Origin: Pseudoxanthomonas sp. PXM03
GTDB taxonomy: Bacteria; Pseudomonadota; Gammaproteobacteria; Xanthomonadales; Xanthomonadaceae
Assembly: GCF_014852005.1 (NCBI RefSeq)
Contig: NZ_JACVAU010000001.1
Location: 394,001-458,000, forward strand
Reading direction: 5' to 3'
DNA length: 64,000 bases
The position numbers and the translations under genes were made by a program. The notes under the pieces were generated by a model, which made no database searches, was not told the DNA's origin, and saw only the letters and a list, made by a program, of their open reading frames with translations. Positions 32,723 to 41,560 of the stretch are shown one piece after another; positions within the stretch are counted from its first letter, which is position 1, and each line of letters starts with the position of its first letter.

Positions 32723-34849
32723 ATGTCGCGAATCCGTTGGAAAACCGGCACCCTGCTGCTCATGCCGTGGGCCGCCGCCGTGGCGGCGGATGAGCAGCGG
32801 ATGGCTGCGGAGACGCTTGACCGCATCGTGGTCACCGCCACGCGCCTCGAATCGGTGGATGCCTTCGACGTGCCGGCCTCCGTCGATACCGTGGTGTTGG
32901 GCGATGGTGGTGCGCGACCTCTTTCCGCATTGTCGGAAGCGCTGGACGGCATCCCCGGATTGCGTGCGCGCGAACGGCAGAATCTGGCGCAGGACACGCA
33001 GCTTTCGATCCGCGGCTTCGGCGCGCGCTCCACCTTCGGCGTGCGTGGACTGCGCCTGTACGCCGATGGTGTGCCCGCGACCATGCCCGACGGGCAGGGC
33101 CAGGTATCCCATTTCAACATGCAGGGCGCGGATCGCGTGGAAGTGCTGCGTGGTCCGTTCTCCGCCTTGCATGGCAACTCTTCAGGCGGCGTGATCCAAC
33201 TGTGGAGCGACATTCCCGGGGAGGGCCATGAGGCCCGGGTGCAGGCAAGCGCGGGCAGCCACGGCAACCGCGTGCTGGGTGCGCGGGTGCGCGGTGCCGG
33301 CGATGTCGCGGGTTACAGCGTGGCGGCGTCGATGCTGGAGACGGACGGCTACCGCGCGCATAGCGCCGCGCGCCGCGAATCGCTGAATGCGAAAGTCCGG
33401 TGGAAGCCCGGCCGTGCCACGCTGGACCTGGTCCTCAATCATTTCGACGCGCCCAACGCCAAGGACCCGCTCGGCCTCACACGCGCGCAGGCTTGGCAGG
33501 ATCCGCGCCAGGCAACATCGGTGGCGACGCAGTTCGACACGCGCAAATCCGTCCGGCAGGACCAGCTGGGTACAGTGTACGAATGGCCTTTCGCCAGCGG
33601 ACACCTGCTGCGGGCGATGGCCTATGGTGGACGCCGCGACGTCGAGCAGTATCTCGCGTTGCCGGGCGCGGCGCAGGCCAATCCCCTCAACGCCGGCGGC
33701 GTGATCGATCTCGACAACGACTACGGCGGAGCCGACCTGCGCTGGTCATGGACCGGCGAGCTTGCCGGGCGTGCGTTCGAGGTCAGCGCAGGCGCGAATG
33801 CCGATCGGCAGCGCCAGCGTCGTCGCGGCTACGAGAATTTCGTCGGCCCGGCGCTGGGCGTGCGGGGCGCGTTGCGTCGCGAAGAGCGCAACCAGGTGTG
33901 GAATGTCGACCAGTACGCGCAAGCCTGGTGGCAGTTCGCATCCCGCTGGTCCGTGCTGGCCGGCGCGCGCCACAGCCGCATCGCATTCCGCTCGCGGGAT
34001 GCCTACATCACGGCTACCAATCCCGACGATAGTGGCCAGGTGACGTACGAGCGCACCACGCCGGTGGCGGGGCTGGTGTACGCGCCAGTCGATGCGCTGC
34101 GGTTGTACGCATCGACCGGGCGCGGCTTCGAGACGCCGACGTTCAACGAGATCGGCTATCGCGCCGATGGCGGGGCCGGGCTGGCGTTCGATCTGCGGCC
34201 GGCGATCAGCCGCAACATGGAGCTGGGGATGAAGTGGCGGGGCGGGCAAGGCGCGCGCATCGACGCTGCGCTGTTCCGCGCCGATACGGACGACGAGCTG
34301 GCGGTCGCACGCAACGTGGGCGGCCGGAGCAGCTACCGCAACGCCGGCGCTGCACGGCGCCAGGGCGTGGAACTGCAGGCAGGCCTGCAGCTGCACGCCG
34401 CATGGCAGCTGCAGCTGGCCTACACGTGGCTGGACGCGACGTTCCGCGACGGCTTCCCCATCTGCACCTCGAGCGGTTGCACCACGCCGGGAGTGCAGGT
34501 TGCGGCCGGCACGCGCATCCCCGGGGTCGCCCGGCAGCAGGCATCGGTGCGCCTGGGCTGGCAGGGCGAGCAGTGGAGCGCGGCCGTCCAGGTGCTGGGC
34601 GTCGGCTCCGTCACGGTGAACGATACCGGCAGCGAACGCGCCCCCGGCCATGGCCTGCTGAACCTCGAACTCGCGCGCGATTGGCCGGCGGGCGGCGGGC
34701 GCCTGCAGGGCTTCGCCCGCATCGACAACGCGCTGGACCGTTTCCATATCGGTTCCGTCATCGTCAACGAAGGCAACGGCCGCTTCTACGAGCCCGGTGC
34801 CGGGCGCACGTTCACCGTGGGGCTGCGCTGGCATTGGGCGGACCGCTGA
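32723..34849 (+). CDS. TonB-dependent outer-membrane receptor, siderophore/metal type
   Basis: A receptor of about 708 residues. The signal peptide ends AAAVAA, the TonB-box-like LDRIVVTATR is followed by a plug domain (about 45-155; LSIRGFGARSTFGVRGLRLY, DRVEVLRGPFSALHG) and then the barrel. The C-terminal strand, FTVGLRWHWADR, extends slightly past the usual terminal aromatic. Starts at 32714 and 32723 are both possible; the second gives the cleaner signal peptide and neither has a good Shine-Dalgarno. Length and plug motifs fit iron-siderophore or copper-type receptors. It stands alone, ending convergently 24 bp from a histidine kinase gene. Confidence 0.9.
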   Translation: MSRIRWKTGTLLLMPWAAAVAADEQRMAAETLDRIVVTATRLESVDAFDVPASVDTVVLGDGGARPLSALSEALDGIPGLRARERQNLAQDTQLSIRGFGARSTFGVRGLRLYADGVPATMPDGQGQVSHFNMQGADRVEVLRGPFSALHGNSSGGVIQLWSDIPGEGHEARVQASAGSHGNRVLGARVRGAGDVAGYSVAASMLETDGYRAHSAARRESLNAKVRWKPGRATLDLVLNHFDAPNAKDPLGLTRAQAWQDPRQATSVATQFDTRKSVRQDQLGTVYEWPFASGHLLRAMAYGGRRDVEQYLALPGAAQANPLNAGGVIDLDNDYGGADLRWSWTGELAGRAFEVSAGANADRQRQRRRGYENFVGPALGVRGALRREERNQVWNVDQYAQAWWQFASRWSVLAGARHSRIAFRSRDAYITATNPDDSGQVTYERTTPVAGLVYAPVDALRLYASTGRGFETPTFNEIGYRADGGAGLAFDLRPAISRNMELGMKWRGGQGARIDAALFRADTDDELAVARNVGGRSSYRNAGAARRQGVELQAGLQLHAAWQLQLAYTWLDATFRDGFPICTSSGCTTPGVQVAAGTRIPGVARQQASVRLGWQGEQWSAAVQVLGVGSVTVNDTGSERAPGHGLLNLELARDWPAGGGRLQGFARIDNALDRFHIGSVIVNEGNGRFYEPGAGRTFTVGLRWHWADR

Positions 34850-34873
34850 CGGCGCATCGGTCTCCTGGCGCGC

Positions 34874-36286
34874 CTACGCCGATCGATGGGGAAGATGGAC
34901 ACTGGCGCGCAGGCCTCCGTTGCTGCGGTTCGACAGCGTCACATCGCCACCGTGAGCGAGCACGGTGGATTTCACGGATGCCAGGCCCAGCCCGATGCCG
35001 CCCGTGCTCCGGTTGCGTGAGGCATCCCCGCGCACGAAGGGCATGAACAACTGCTCTTCCTGCGTGGGATCGATGCCGGGCCCCTCGTCGTCCACCTGCA
35101 GGCGATAACCTTCGGGCTCCGCCGTCAGCGTGAGCTGCGCGCGTTGTCCGTACTTGAGCGCGTTGTCGACCAGGTTGGCGACCATGCGCCGCAGCGACAA
35201 CGGGTCGCCTTTCATCGGCGCGTGCGATCCGTCCGCAAGCTGCACGTCGTGCCCGGTATCGCGCAGGTTGTCGACCACGCTTTCCACCAGCAGGCGAAGA
35301 TCGAGTGATTCGTGCGTGCGCAGGCGATTCTGGTCGTGGATGAACTCCAGCGTGGCATCGATCATCTGCGACATCTCGTTGATGTCGGCGGATGCCTTGA
35401 CGCGCGCATCGGAAGGCAGCGAATCCAGCCGGAACGCCAGCCGTGCGAGTGGTGTGCGCAGGTCATGGGCGATGGCGCCCGCCATCTCGCTGCGTTCCTT
35501 CAGCAGGCGGTTCAGTCGCGCCTGCATGGCGTTGAAGGCGGTGGCGGCGCTGGCGATCTCGCTGGGACCCGTGAGGGGGAGGGGCGGGGCATCGGCGTCA
35601 CGGCCCATCCGGTTGGCAGCCCGCGTGAACTGGTGGATCGGTGACGCCAGTGCACGCGAGAACCACCATGCCAGCGGCGTCAGCGCCAGCACGCCCGCGA
35701 GGAACAAGGTGCCCAGCCTTGCGATGAAGGAAGCACGATTGCGCGTGTTCTCGACGACCCGCCAGCGCCCGTCAGCCTGACGGTAGGCCGCCACGAAATC
35801 GCCGCGAAGGGGAGCGTCGGGGCGCCAGTTGGGCGGGAACGGCGGCGGTCCGCCTTTCACGTCGACGGCTCCCTGCGCTCGTCCTTCCCCTGGCATGCCT
35901 CCGGGCGGAGGAACGGGAAGTTCTGCCGCAGGCGGCGCGGGAAACGGCGCGAGCGAGAAGGGTGGCCGGGGGCCTTGCAGGTGGAAGAAGCGCACCCGTT
36001 CCACTTCGCTGCCCAGCCATTGGGCGAGCAGTGCGGAGAACAGCGGCGAGGCACGGTAGCGCGCAGCGTCGGGTAACGGCGCCTGGTCGGCGTAGGAAAC
36101 CTGCAGGTCGGGGCTGGTTGCGGGCATGCGCGAAGACAGCAACGCCGTCAGCTCGCTCAAGGCGATGCCATCCGCGGGCGGCCGGTACAGCAGTACCGCC
36201 ATGCCGACGGTATACGCGACCACCAGCGCGACAAGCAGGAGGAGGAATGTCCGTGCGAAAAGCGGCAGGCGCCGACGGTTCGTCAT
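34874..36286 (-). CDS. HAMP-domain sensor histidine kinase
   Basis: A 470-residue kinase. Membrane helices lie near residues 12-34 and 190-211 and flank a periplasmic sensor with a Pro-rich stretch (about 104-160). A HAMP domain follows (about 210-265), then His274 in AIAHDLRTPLARL and an ATPase domain (NLVDNALKYG, DEGPGI, STGGIGLGLASVK). The architecture is EnvZ/CpxA-like. Its ATG overlaps the stop of the response-regulator gene. The signal is unknown; the divergent gene encodes a His/Pro-rich lipoprotein that may be its target or sensor partner. Confidence 0.94.
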   Translation of the reverse strand: MTNRRRLPLFARTFLLLLVALVVAYTVGMAVLLYRPPADGIALSELTALLSSRMPATSPDLQVSYADQAPLPDAARYRASPLFSALLAQWLGSEVERVRFFHLQGPRPPFSLAPFPAPPAAELPVPPPGGMPGEGRAQGAVDVKGGPPPFPPNWRPDAPLRGDFVAAYRQADGRWRVVENTRNRASFIARLGTLFLAGVLALTPLAWWFSRALASPIHQFTRAANRMGRDADAPPLPLTGPSEIASAATAFNAMQARLNRLLKERSEMAGAIAHDLRTPLARLAFRLDSLPSDARVKASADINEMSQMIDATLEFIHDQNRLRTHESLDLRLLVESVVDNLRDTGHDVQLADGSHAPMKGDPLSLRRMVANLVDNALKYGQRAQLTLTAEPEGYRLQVDDEGPGIDPTQEEQLFMPFVRGDASRNRSTGGIGLGLASVKSTVLAHGGDVTLSNRSNGGLRASVHLPHRSA

Positions 36287-37002
36287 CGGCGCACGACGGA
36301 AGGCAGCAGCATGTAGCCCTCGTTGCGCACGGTGCGGATCATTTCCGTGCCGCCACGCTCGTTGAGCTTCCGGCGCAGCCGACTGACCTGGCTGTCGATG
36401 GCCCGGTCGTAGACGTCCACGTTGTGGCCGCGCGCGTAGTCCAGCAACTGGTCACGGCTGAGCACGCGCTGCGGATGTTCGATGAAGGTGCGCAGCAGCG
36501 CGAACTCGCCATCGGAAAGATTGATGTAGGTGCCCGCAGGATCGCGCAGTTCACGGCGGGCCACATCCAGGCTCCAGCCATCGAAACCGAAAACGGTAGC
36601 GCCGTTGGTGCCGGTACCGCCATCGCCGGCGGGCGACCGACGGCGCAGAAGGGCGCGCACGCGGGCCAGCAGCTCGCGCGGATTGCACGGTTTGGCGAGG
36701 TAATCGTCGGCGCCGACTTCCAGGCCGATGATGCGGTCGGTATCCGTGCCGAGCGCGCTGAGCATGATCACCGGAGGGCCGGACTCGCTGGCCAACCGGC
36801 GTGCGGCGGCCAAGCCATCCTCGCCCGGCATCATCACGTCCAGCACGATCAGGTCGGGTCGCCGCCGCGCAATGGCATCCCGCATCGCGGCCGCATCGCC
36901 CACCTCGTCCACGCGATAACCGTGCTCGCGCAGGAAGCCGCCGATCAGCGTGCGCAGTTCGGGGTCGTCGTCGACCACCAGGATGTGGGAGCTCAGGTCC
37001 AT
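36283..37002 (-). CDS. OmpR-family response regulator
   Basis: A 239-residue regulator. Receiver domain with Asp11/Asp12, phospho-acceptor Asp55 in LIVLDVMMPGEDG, Ser82 and Lys104 in YLAKPCNPRELLARVRALLRR, then a winged-helix domain ending IRTVRNEGYMLLPSVVRR. The ATG at 37002 was chosen because the receiver starts immediately after it; the frame is open further upstream without coding character. First gene of a two-gene operon with the histidine kinase (4-bp overlap). Confidence 0.94.
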   Translation of the reverse strand: MDLSSHILVVDDDPELRTLIGGFLREHGYRVDEVGDAAAMRDAIARRRPDLIVLDVMMPGEDGLAAARRLASESGPPVIMLSALGTDTDRIIGLEVGADDYLAKPCNPRELLARVRALLRRRSPAGDGGTGTNGATVFGFDGWSLDVARRELRDPAGTYINLSDGEFALLRTFIEHPQRVLSRDQLLDYARGHNVDVYDRAIDSQVSRLRRKLNERGGTEMIRTVRNEGYMLLPSVVRR

Positions 37003-37413
37003 GGCGCGGGGGGCGTGCAGCGTCCGTGAGAAGTATGCGTCATTCCCCGGTTCTTCCCGACACAGGGGAAAAGAGCCGCCATGAGGGATGGCGGCAGGGG
37101 ATTTCCAGGGGAGAGTACAAGGTTGGTCTGTCGCCAACGCCACCGCAGGGTGCAGCGCGTTCTTCGCGCCGGTATGTCGTCGTGTGTCGCGACGTGGCAC
37201 TGCCCCCGGCACGGGGCGACACACGACGACATAGGCAAGCGACACGGCGCGTCCATCCTCACCACTCCCCGCCGCCGGTGTTCGCCCATGCCATCTTTGC
37301 GCCTTGCAGGGCCTTGTGGCGGCGGCCGCTGTTCCATTCATGCGACGGATTCATCCGCTGTGGAGCCTGCAGGCACCATGCCCGCCAACCACCCTTCTCA
37401 AGGAGGTTCCTTG
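37003..37413. other. Divergent intergenic region with strong inverted repeats
   Basis: Separates the two-component operon (minus) from the lipoprotein gene (plus). It holds a perfect 8-bp stem-loop, GCCGCCAT-GAGGG-ATGGCGGC (37075-37095), and a perfect 18-bp inverted repeat (listed separately). The only good ribosome site is AAGGAGG at 37400-37406. No gene fits in between. Confidence 0.5.
37173..37233. repeat. Perfect 18-bp inverted repeat, 25-nt spacer
   Basis: Left arm TATGTCGTCGTGTGTCGC (37173-37190) and right arm GCGACACACGACGACATA (37216-37233) are exact reverse complements. The spacer adds an inner CGTG/CACG pairing. It lies midway between divergent genes. It could be a strong mRNA hairpin, a regulator site, or a remnant of a small mobile repeat. 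Confidence 0.8.
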
Positions 37414-37767
37414 TTGCACGCCACGCCCTCTCGTGCCGCCCTGTTGGGCTTGCTGGCCTTCGGCCTCGCCGCCTGCTGCTCGCCGCCGCATCTGCATCGT
37501 CCACCGCCGCCCGCACCTTTCGGTCACGACGGACCGCCACATCCGCATGCGGATGGATATGGCATGCCGCCGATGCCGGATCCGGAGCTCAGGGACGCGA
37601 TCGCGCGCTGCGCCGACGAGCTCGACCTGCCGTTACCCGCCGCAGATGCCTCGCATGAACCGCCCCTGCTTGATCCGGAGCAGCACGACCTGCTGGACGC
37701 ATGCCTGGAAGACCAAGGGTATCCACCACTCCCGCCGGCAAAGAGTCACGGGGACGACCCGGTTTGA
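37414..37767 (+). CDS. His/Pro-rich lipoprotein, TTG start
   Basis: A small lipoprotein of about 117 residues. A perfect AAGGAGG (37400-37406) points to TTG at 37414 (7-base spacing) or TTG at 37411 rather than the upstream ATG at 37378. The lipobox Leu18-Ala-Ala-Cys21 follows a hydrophobic core. After the Cys comes a stretch rich in His and Pro (HLHRPPPPAPFGHDGPPHPH) that could bind metal ions. Two similar short modules follow (DAIARCADELDLPLP and DLLDACLEDQGYPPLP), each a Cys followed by acidic residues and a Pro end. It diverges from the two-component operon. Function unknown; metal sensing or envelope stress is a guess from composition and context. Confidence 0.7.
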   Translation: MHATPSRAALLGLLAFGLAACCSPPHLHRPPPPAPFGHDGPPHPHADGYGMPPMPDPELRDAIARCADELDLPLPAADASHEPPLLDPEQHDLLDACLEDQGYPPLPPAKSHGDDPV

Positions 37768-37825
37768 TCCTGCCGCCGCATAGGCTGTCCGGCATGCCCC
37801 GGACACCACCGCGTGAGCTCGTGCA

Positions 37826-38842
37826 TTGACTGGCGCAACCGCGACAGGTCCGCGCCCGCGCGCCGCGGGTCGCGTGTGGCAGGCGCCGGAAGATGCCAAG
37901 GACCGCCTGATTGCCTGCCTGGTGAGCGTCATCGTCCTGGCGCTGACCGCACGCGTGCTGATGCTGCACCGTCCTGTTGTGCGTGCGGAGGCATCCGAAT
38001 CCACGCTGCAGATACGCTTCATTGCACGCGCGACCGTGACACGGACCCCGCACGTGTCAGCGCGTCCGTTCCGCCCGGACCAGGACGAGCAGGACCTGCC
38101 GTCTGCACTGCAAGGGACTGCGTCACCGGTCACGTCCTCCGTGCGGGTCCATGCGGACCAGCGCGCCCCACTCGTGCTGTACGGCCGCGATGGACGCTTG
38201 CTTCTGCCGGAAGATGCGGCAGGGCGCGCCGTGCCGGTGCGGCCGCCACCCGGCACGGCCGAAGGTGCGGCGCGCAACAACGCGCCGGGTCCCTTCGACC
38301 GTCGTAATCCCGTTGATTACCGGGAGACCCGGTTCGACAAGGCCTGGCTCGGGAAAGGCACCGCCGGAGACAGCCTGCTGGAGAACGCGCACGGAACCGT
38401 CACCGGCACGGTGGTCATTCCGTTGGGGACGCGCGACCAGCCCGCACGCGCGCGCCCACCGCCGGAGGTCCGCTTCAATCCCGCATACCATGAGCGAGTG
38501 GCGGATCTCGGCAGCGAAGCAACAGGGGACGCCTACAAGGCGGCGCCCATCGCGTCCGAACCGGCTCCTGGCCTGGAGGGGGCCGCGAGCCGCGCGATCA
38601 GGACGCAATTGGCGGCGCTCGGTGCGGATTTTCCGCATTGCCGGCAGTCGCTGTATGCAGAACTGCTGCGGCCCATCCAGGAGCACCTGTCGCAGTTGGA
38701 GCGCGTCGAGCATGCGTTCGCGAACGGAGCCGATCCGACACGCGCGGAACACCTGCTGCCACGGGAGGCCGACATGGCCTACAACCTGGCGCGCCGCGCC
38801 GCTTGGCATGCGCGCGTGATGTTGTCGTCATGCCCGCGCTGA
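37826..38842 (+). CDS. Unassigned membrane-anchored protein
   Basis: Not recognised. A 338-residue frame with coding-type codon use and a TTG start at 37826 (a GTG at 37874 is the alternative; neither has a clear ribosome site). One membrane helix (about 28-46, DRLIACLVSVIVLALTARVL) is followed by a periplasmic region rich in Pro, Arg and Ala without obvious repeats. The C-terminal third (about 250-338) is helical with three Cys-containing segments (FPHCRQSLYAELL, SSCPR). It follows the His/Pro-rich lipoprotein gene by 58 bp in the same direction and could share its transcript. The membrane topology suggests a periplasmic role. Confidence 0.65.
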   Translation: MTGATATGPRPRAAGRVWQAPEDAKDRLIACLVSVIVLALTARVLMLHRPVVRAEASESTLQIRFIARATVTRTPHVSARPFRPDQDEQDLPSALQGTASPVTSSVRVHADQRAPLVLYGRDGRLLLPEDAAGRAVPVRPPPGTAEGAARNNAPGPFDRRNPVDYRETRFDKAWLGKGTAGDSLLENAHGTVTGTVVIPLGTRDQPARARPPPEVRFNPAYHERVADLGSEATGDAYKAAPIASEPAPGLEGAASRAIRTQLAALGADFPHCRQSLYAELLRPIQEHLSQLERVEHAFANGADPTRAEHLLPREADMAYNLARRAAWHARVMLSSCPR

Positions 38843-38880
38843 ACGGGATGCCTCGTCGAGCGTTTATTGCAGGCGGAAGT

Positions 38881-39717
38881 TCATGGCGTGGCAGCCCGCG
38901 TGCTGCCGGATCGCGACGCATGCGCAGGCGATGGGCGTTCCGATGCGACGTGACGCATGATGTCGATGAAGGGCGCCACCCAGTACACGTCAGGATGGGC
39001 AGCCAGGTGCCGCAGCAACGCTTCGTGTGCGTCGTTGGAGACGGCCAGGTGGTCGCCGCCGATGCCATGGAAGGTGAAGTTGACCATCGTGCCCCGTCGC
39101 GCCGCCTCTTCGACGCGTGCGATCAGCGCTTCGCCGGTCACCTCGACCGGGACGTCGACCGGCACCGCCATCGGATCGAGTGTCGCCATGTCCGCGACCA
39201 CGCCGCCCTGTCCCAGCTTGATCGCCACGAATGCCGATGCGACGGCGTCGACATAGTTTCCGTCGCGCGCCTGCGTATCACCGCAGGGCACGGTCATGGT
39301 CCGTTCGTGCCGGCCATCCAGTGCGGTCAGCATGACATTCGCCAGCAGCACCTGGTCGCGCATCTGCGCCACGGTGACGCTGTCAAGATCGCGGTGTGCC
39401 TCCACCCAGCCGCGATCAGGGCGGGCGCCCGAGCATTGGTGGAACAGGCTGTGGTTCCCGAGCTCATGGCCGTTGCGTGCGGCGGACACCCACTCCTGCT
39501 GCCGCGTACGCACCGTGTCGGAAGACAGCGTCAGGTAGAACGTGCCCTTCAGGCCGTGGCGGTTGAGTGCGGGGATCGCATTGTCCAACTGCGACGGAGC
39601 CGCATCGTCGTAAGCCAGGCTCACGGCGGCACGACGTCCGTCGGGCCACGCGAAAGCATCTGCGGCGGAGGCGGGTGCGCCCGGCAGCAGCAACAACAGG
39701 ACAAGCAACGGACGCAT
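38881..39717 (-). CDS. Secreted polysaccharide deacetylase (NodB/CE4 type)
   Basis: A 278-residue exported enzyme, signal peptide ending APASAA. The NodB fold is shown by SLAYDDA with the catalytic/metal Asp37-Asp38 and by HELGNHSLFH with metal ligands His89 and His93. Later conserved motifs are weaker (VPCGDT, FTFHGIGGDH with a possible catalytic His). It would remove N- or O-acetyl groups from a polysaccharide. It lies 24 bp after the GH30 gene on the same strand and so probably shares the LacI-controlled promoter at 41284-41312. Substrate unknown. Confidence 0.88.
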   Translation of the reverse strand: MRPLLVLLLLLPGAPASAADAFAWPDGRRAAVSLAYDDAAPSQLDNAIPALNRHGLKGTFYLTLSSDTVRTRQQEWVSAARNGHELGNHSLFHQCSGARPDRGWVEAHRDLDSVTVAQMRDQVLLANVMLTALDGRHERTMTVPCGDTQARDGNYVDAVASAFVAIKLGQGGVVADMATLDPMAVPVDVPVEVTGEALIARVEEAARRGTMVNFTFHGIGGDHLAVSNDAHEALLRHLAAHPDVYWVAPFIDIMRHVASERPSPAHASRSGSTRAATP

Positions 39718-39741
39718 GTCGGACTCCCCGCAGCCGTGTGG

Positions 39742-41208
39742 TCAGTTCACCAGTGTCTGGATCGCGCGTGCCGGGATGGTGACCATCGCCGATGCCTGGC
39801 CCACGTAGAAGTTGTACGTGATCTCCTTGTCGGTGGGATTCATCACCACCGTGGCCAATCGCCCGTCCGGATTGACGAAGGCGGTCGCGAGCAGCGTGCT
39901 GCGGCTGGTGGCGACGCTGACGCGGCGCGCCTGCGGCCGGATGAACTTCGAGAAATGGCCGATGTAGTAGTAGCTGGGCGTATAGATGAGCTCCCCGGTG
40001 CGAGTGTCCGCATGCAGCGGGGCGAAGCAGTAGTTGCCCACGTGGTTGGGGCCACCCTTCTCGTCCAGCAGCATGTTCCAGTCGGTCCAGCCGACGGCGC
40101 CGTTGTTGAGATCGTGGATCATGGAGGTCCCGTAGCGTTCGGCATTCGGCCAGTGCTGGTAGCGCGCGGGGTCGAACTTCTCGACCGCCGCCTCGGTCAG
40201 CAGCACCGGCTTGTCGGGAAACGCCTGCGTCACCGCCGCCACGTTGCGGTACATCGGGTCGAAGCCCGCCCACGTCTCGTACCAGTGGAAACCGAGGCCC
40301 CAGGCGTACTTCGCCGCCTCCGGGTCGCCGAGGATCACCTGGGCGCGGTACAGCATCATGTCGCGGTTGTGGTCCCACACGATGATCTTCTTGTCGGCAT
40401 AGCCGGCCGCGTGCATGGTCGGGCCGAGGTGCTGCTTGAGGAAATCCCGCTCTTCCTCGGCCGTGTACAGCATCGATTCCCAGGTCTGCGTGGCCATCGG
40501 CTCGTTCTGCACAGTGATGCCCCAGATCGGCACCCCTTCCTTCTCGTAGGCCTGGATGAACCTGACGAAATAGTTCGCCCATGCCTGCCGGTACTCGGGC
40601 AGCAGCGCGCCGCCGCGCAGCATGTGGTTGTTCGTCTTCATGAAGGCGGGCGCGCTCCACGGGCTGGCGAACAAGGGCAGCTTGCCGCCGGAGGCCGCGA
40701 TGGCCTGCTTGATCATCGGCAGGCGAGCCTGGCGGTCATGATCGATCGAGAACGTCTCCAGCGCCTTGTCGCCTTCCTTGATGTACGTGTAGCTGGCCGA
40801 GCTGAAGTCGGAGCTGTGGATGGTGGTGCGCGCCAACGAATAGCCGATGCCTTCCCGCGTGTCGTAGTAGGCACGCATGAACTCGGCCTGTTTCGCGGGC
40901 GGGAGCGTGGCGTAGACCTCGGCGGTGGAGTCGGTGATGGCGCCGCCGATGCCCAGCAATGACTGGAACCGCACGGCGGGATCCACGAAGACCGATGTCT
41001 CCACTTCCGTCAGCGTGTGCCCCGGCTTGAGCACGGCGGTGCCCGTCTCGCTGAGGCGCTGGCGGGAGTCCTGGGCGGTCGTGTAGATGGTCACCTTGGA
41101 GGCGGGTTGCATGGAGGTCTCCCGGGGTCCGGCGGCACCTGCGCCCGCCATTCCGGCAGCCATGGCAACGCCGAGCGTGGCGGCGGAGAACAATCGGATG
41201 GAATGCAT
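39742..41208 (-). CDS. GH30 family glycosidase (glucosylceramidase-like), exported
   Basis: A 488-residue glycoside hydrolase family 30 enzyme, a TIM barrel plus a beta-sandwich. It has a signal peptide (core FSAATLGVAMAAGMAGAGAA). Acid/base Glu236 lies in WGITVQNEP and nucleophile Glu339 in PVLLTEAAVE. The C-terminal beta domain ends at ATVVMNPTDKEITYNFYVG. The family cleaves beta-glucosidic or beta-xylosidic bonds; this subgroup resembles bacterial beta-glucosidases/glucosylceramidases. First gene of a two-gene operon with a polysaccharide deacetylase. Its promoter carries the palindrome TGACAGCGCTGTCA shared with the TonB receptor gene at 42924, so the divergent LacI protein most likely represses both. 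Confidence 0.93.
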   Translation of the reverse strand: MHSIRLFSAATLGVAMAAGMAGAGAAGPRETSMQPASKVTIYTTAQDSRQRLSETGTAVLKPGHTLTEVETSVFVDPAVRFQSLLGIGGAITDSTAEVYATLPPAKQAEFMRAYYDTREGIGYSLARTTIHSSDFSSASYTYIKEGDKALETFSIDHDRQARLPMIKQAIAASGGKLPLFASPWSAPAFMKTNNHMLRGGALLPEYRQAWANYFVRFIQAYEKEGVPIWGITVQNEPMATQTWESMLYTAEEERDFLKQHLGPTMHAAGYADKKIIVWDHNRDMMLYRAQVILGDPEAAKYAWGLGFHWYETWAGFDPMYRNVAAVTQAFPDKPVLLTEAAVEKFDPARYQHWPNAERYGTSMIHDLNNGAVGWTDWNMLLDEKGGPNHVGNYCFAPLHADTRTGELIYTPSYYYIGHFSKFIRPQARRVSVATSRSTLLATAFVNPDGRLATVVMNPTDKEITYNFYVGQASAMVTIPARAIQTLVN

Positions 41209-41273
41209 GTCGGTGCCTCTTGGAGAAGAGTGCAGCCGGGCGCCCCGCTGGACGGCATCGGATGCACGGTAGT

Positions 41274-41312
41274 TGACAGCGCTGTCATAGCGTTGCTACA
41301 TCTTGCTGTCAA
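41274..41312 (-). promoter_or_regulatory. GH30 promoter with LacI-type operator
   Basis: On the minus strand TTGACA (41312-41307), 17 bases, TATGAC (41289-41284) form a near-consensus sigma-70 promoter. The perfect palindrome TGACAGCGCTGTCA (41274-41287) overlaps the -10 box and the start point, an ideal repressor position. Confidence 0.8.
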
Positions 41313-41495
41313 CCGATTGTGCGTCGGTTGCCGGAAAGACGGGATGCATAGCGCGTTCCTTGTGCGTGGGCATCGGATGTGTGTTGCCATGCAGCAACGG
41401 TTTGCGCGTGATCGTCGGCAGCCGCTGGTGTCTACCCGTGAGGTTTGTGGCATGTCGTACCTGCAGCGGGTCGCACCGTGCGGTATCCAAGCGGC

Positions 41496-41509
41496 GGGCA
41501 TCGCTGTCA
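41496..41509 (+). promoter_or_regulatory. Degenerate copy of the LacI operator upstream of the lacI gene
   Basis: GGGCATCGCTGTCA matches the shared operator TGACARCGCTGTCA at 11 of 14 positions, with the right half intact. It overlaps a possible -10 (CAGAAT, 41508-41513) and lies about 50 bases before the regulator's start codon. Autoregulation is possible. Confidence 0.35.
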
Positions 41510-41560
41510 GAATCCGGCGTCGTGCCGGGAGGGTGGGCGGAGTGGATCAGGAGCATCCCA

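Larger units (their letters stand above)
41209..41560. other. Divergent control region between GH30 and lacI genes
   Basis: 352 bp without a gene. It contains the GH30 promoter with its palindromic operator (41274-41312), a small hairpin GTTGC/GCAAC near 41384-41399, a degenerate operator (41496-41509), and the AGGAG ribosome site of the LacI gene (41549-41553). Confidence 0.6.

Noticed and set aside
41091..41501. Minus-strand frame of 136 codons across the GH30 promoter
   Set aside because: It crosses the promoter and operator and has no coding character.
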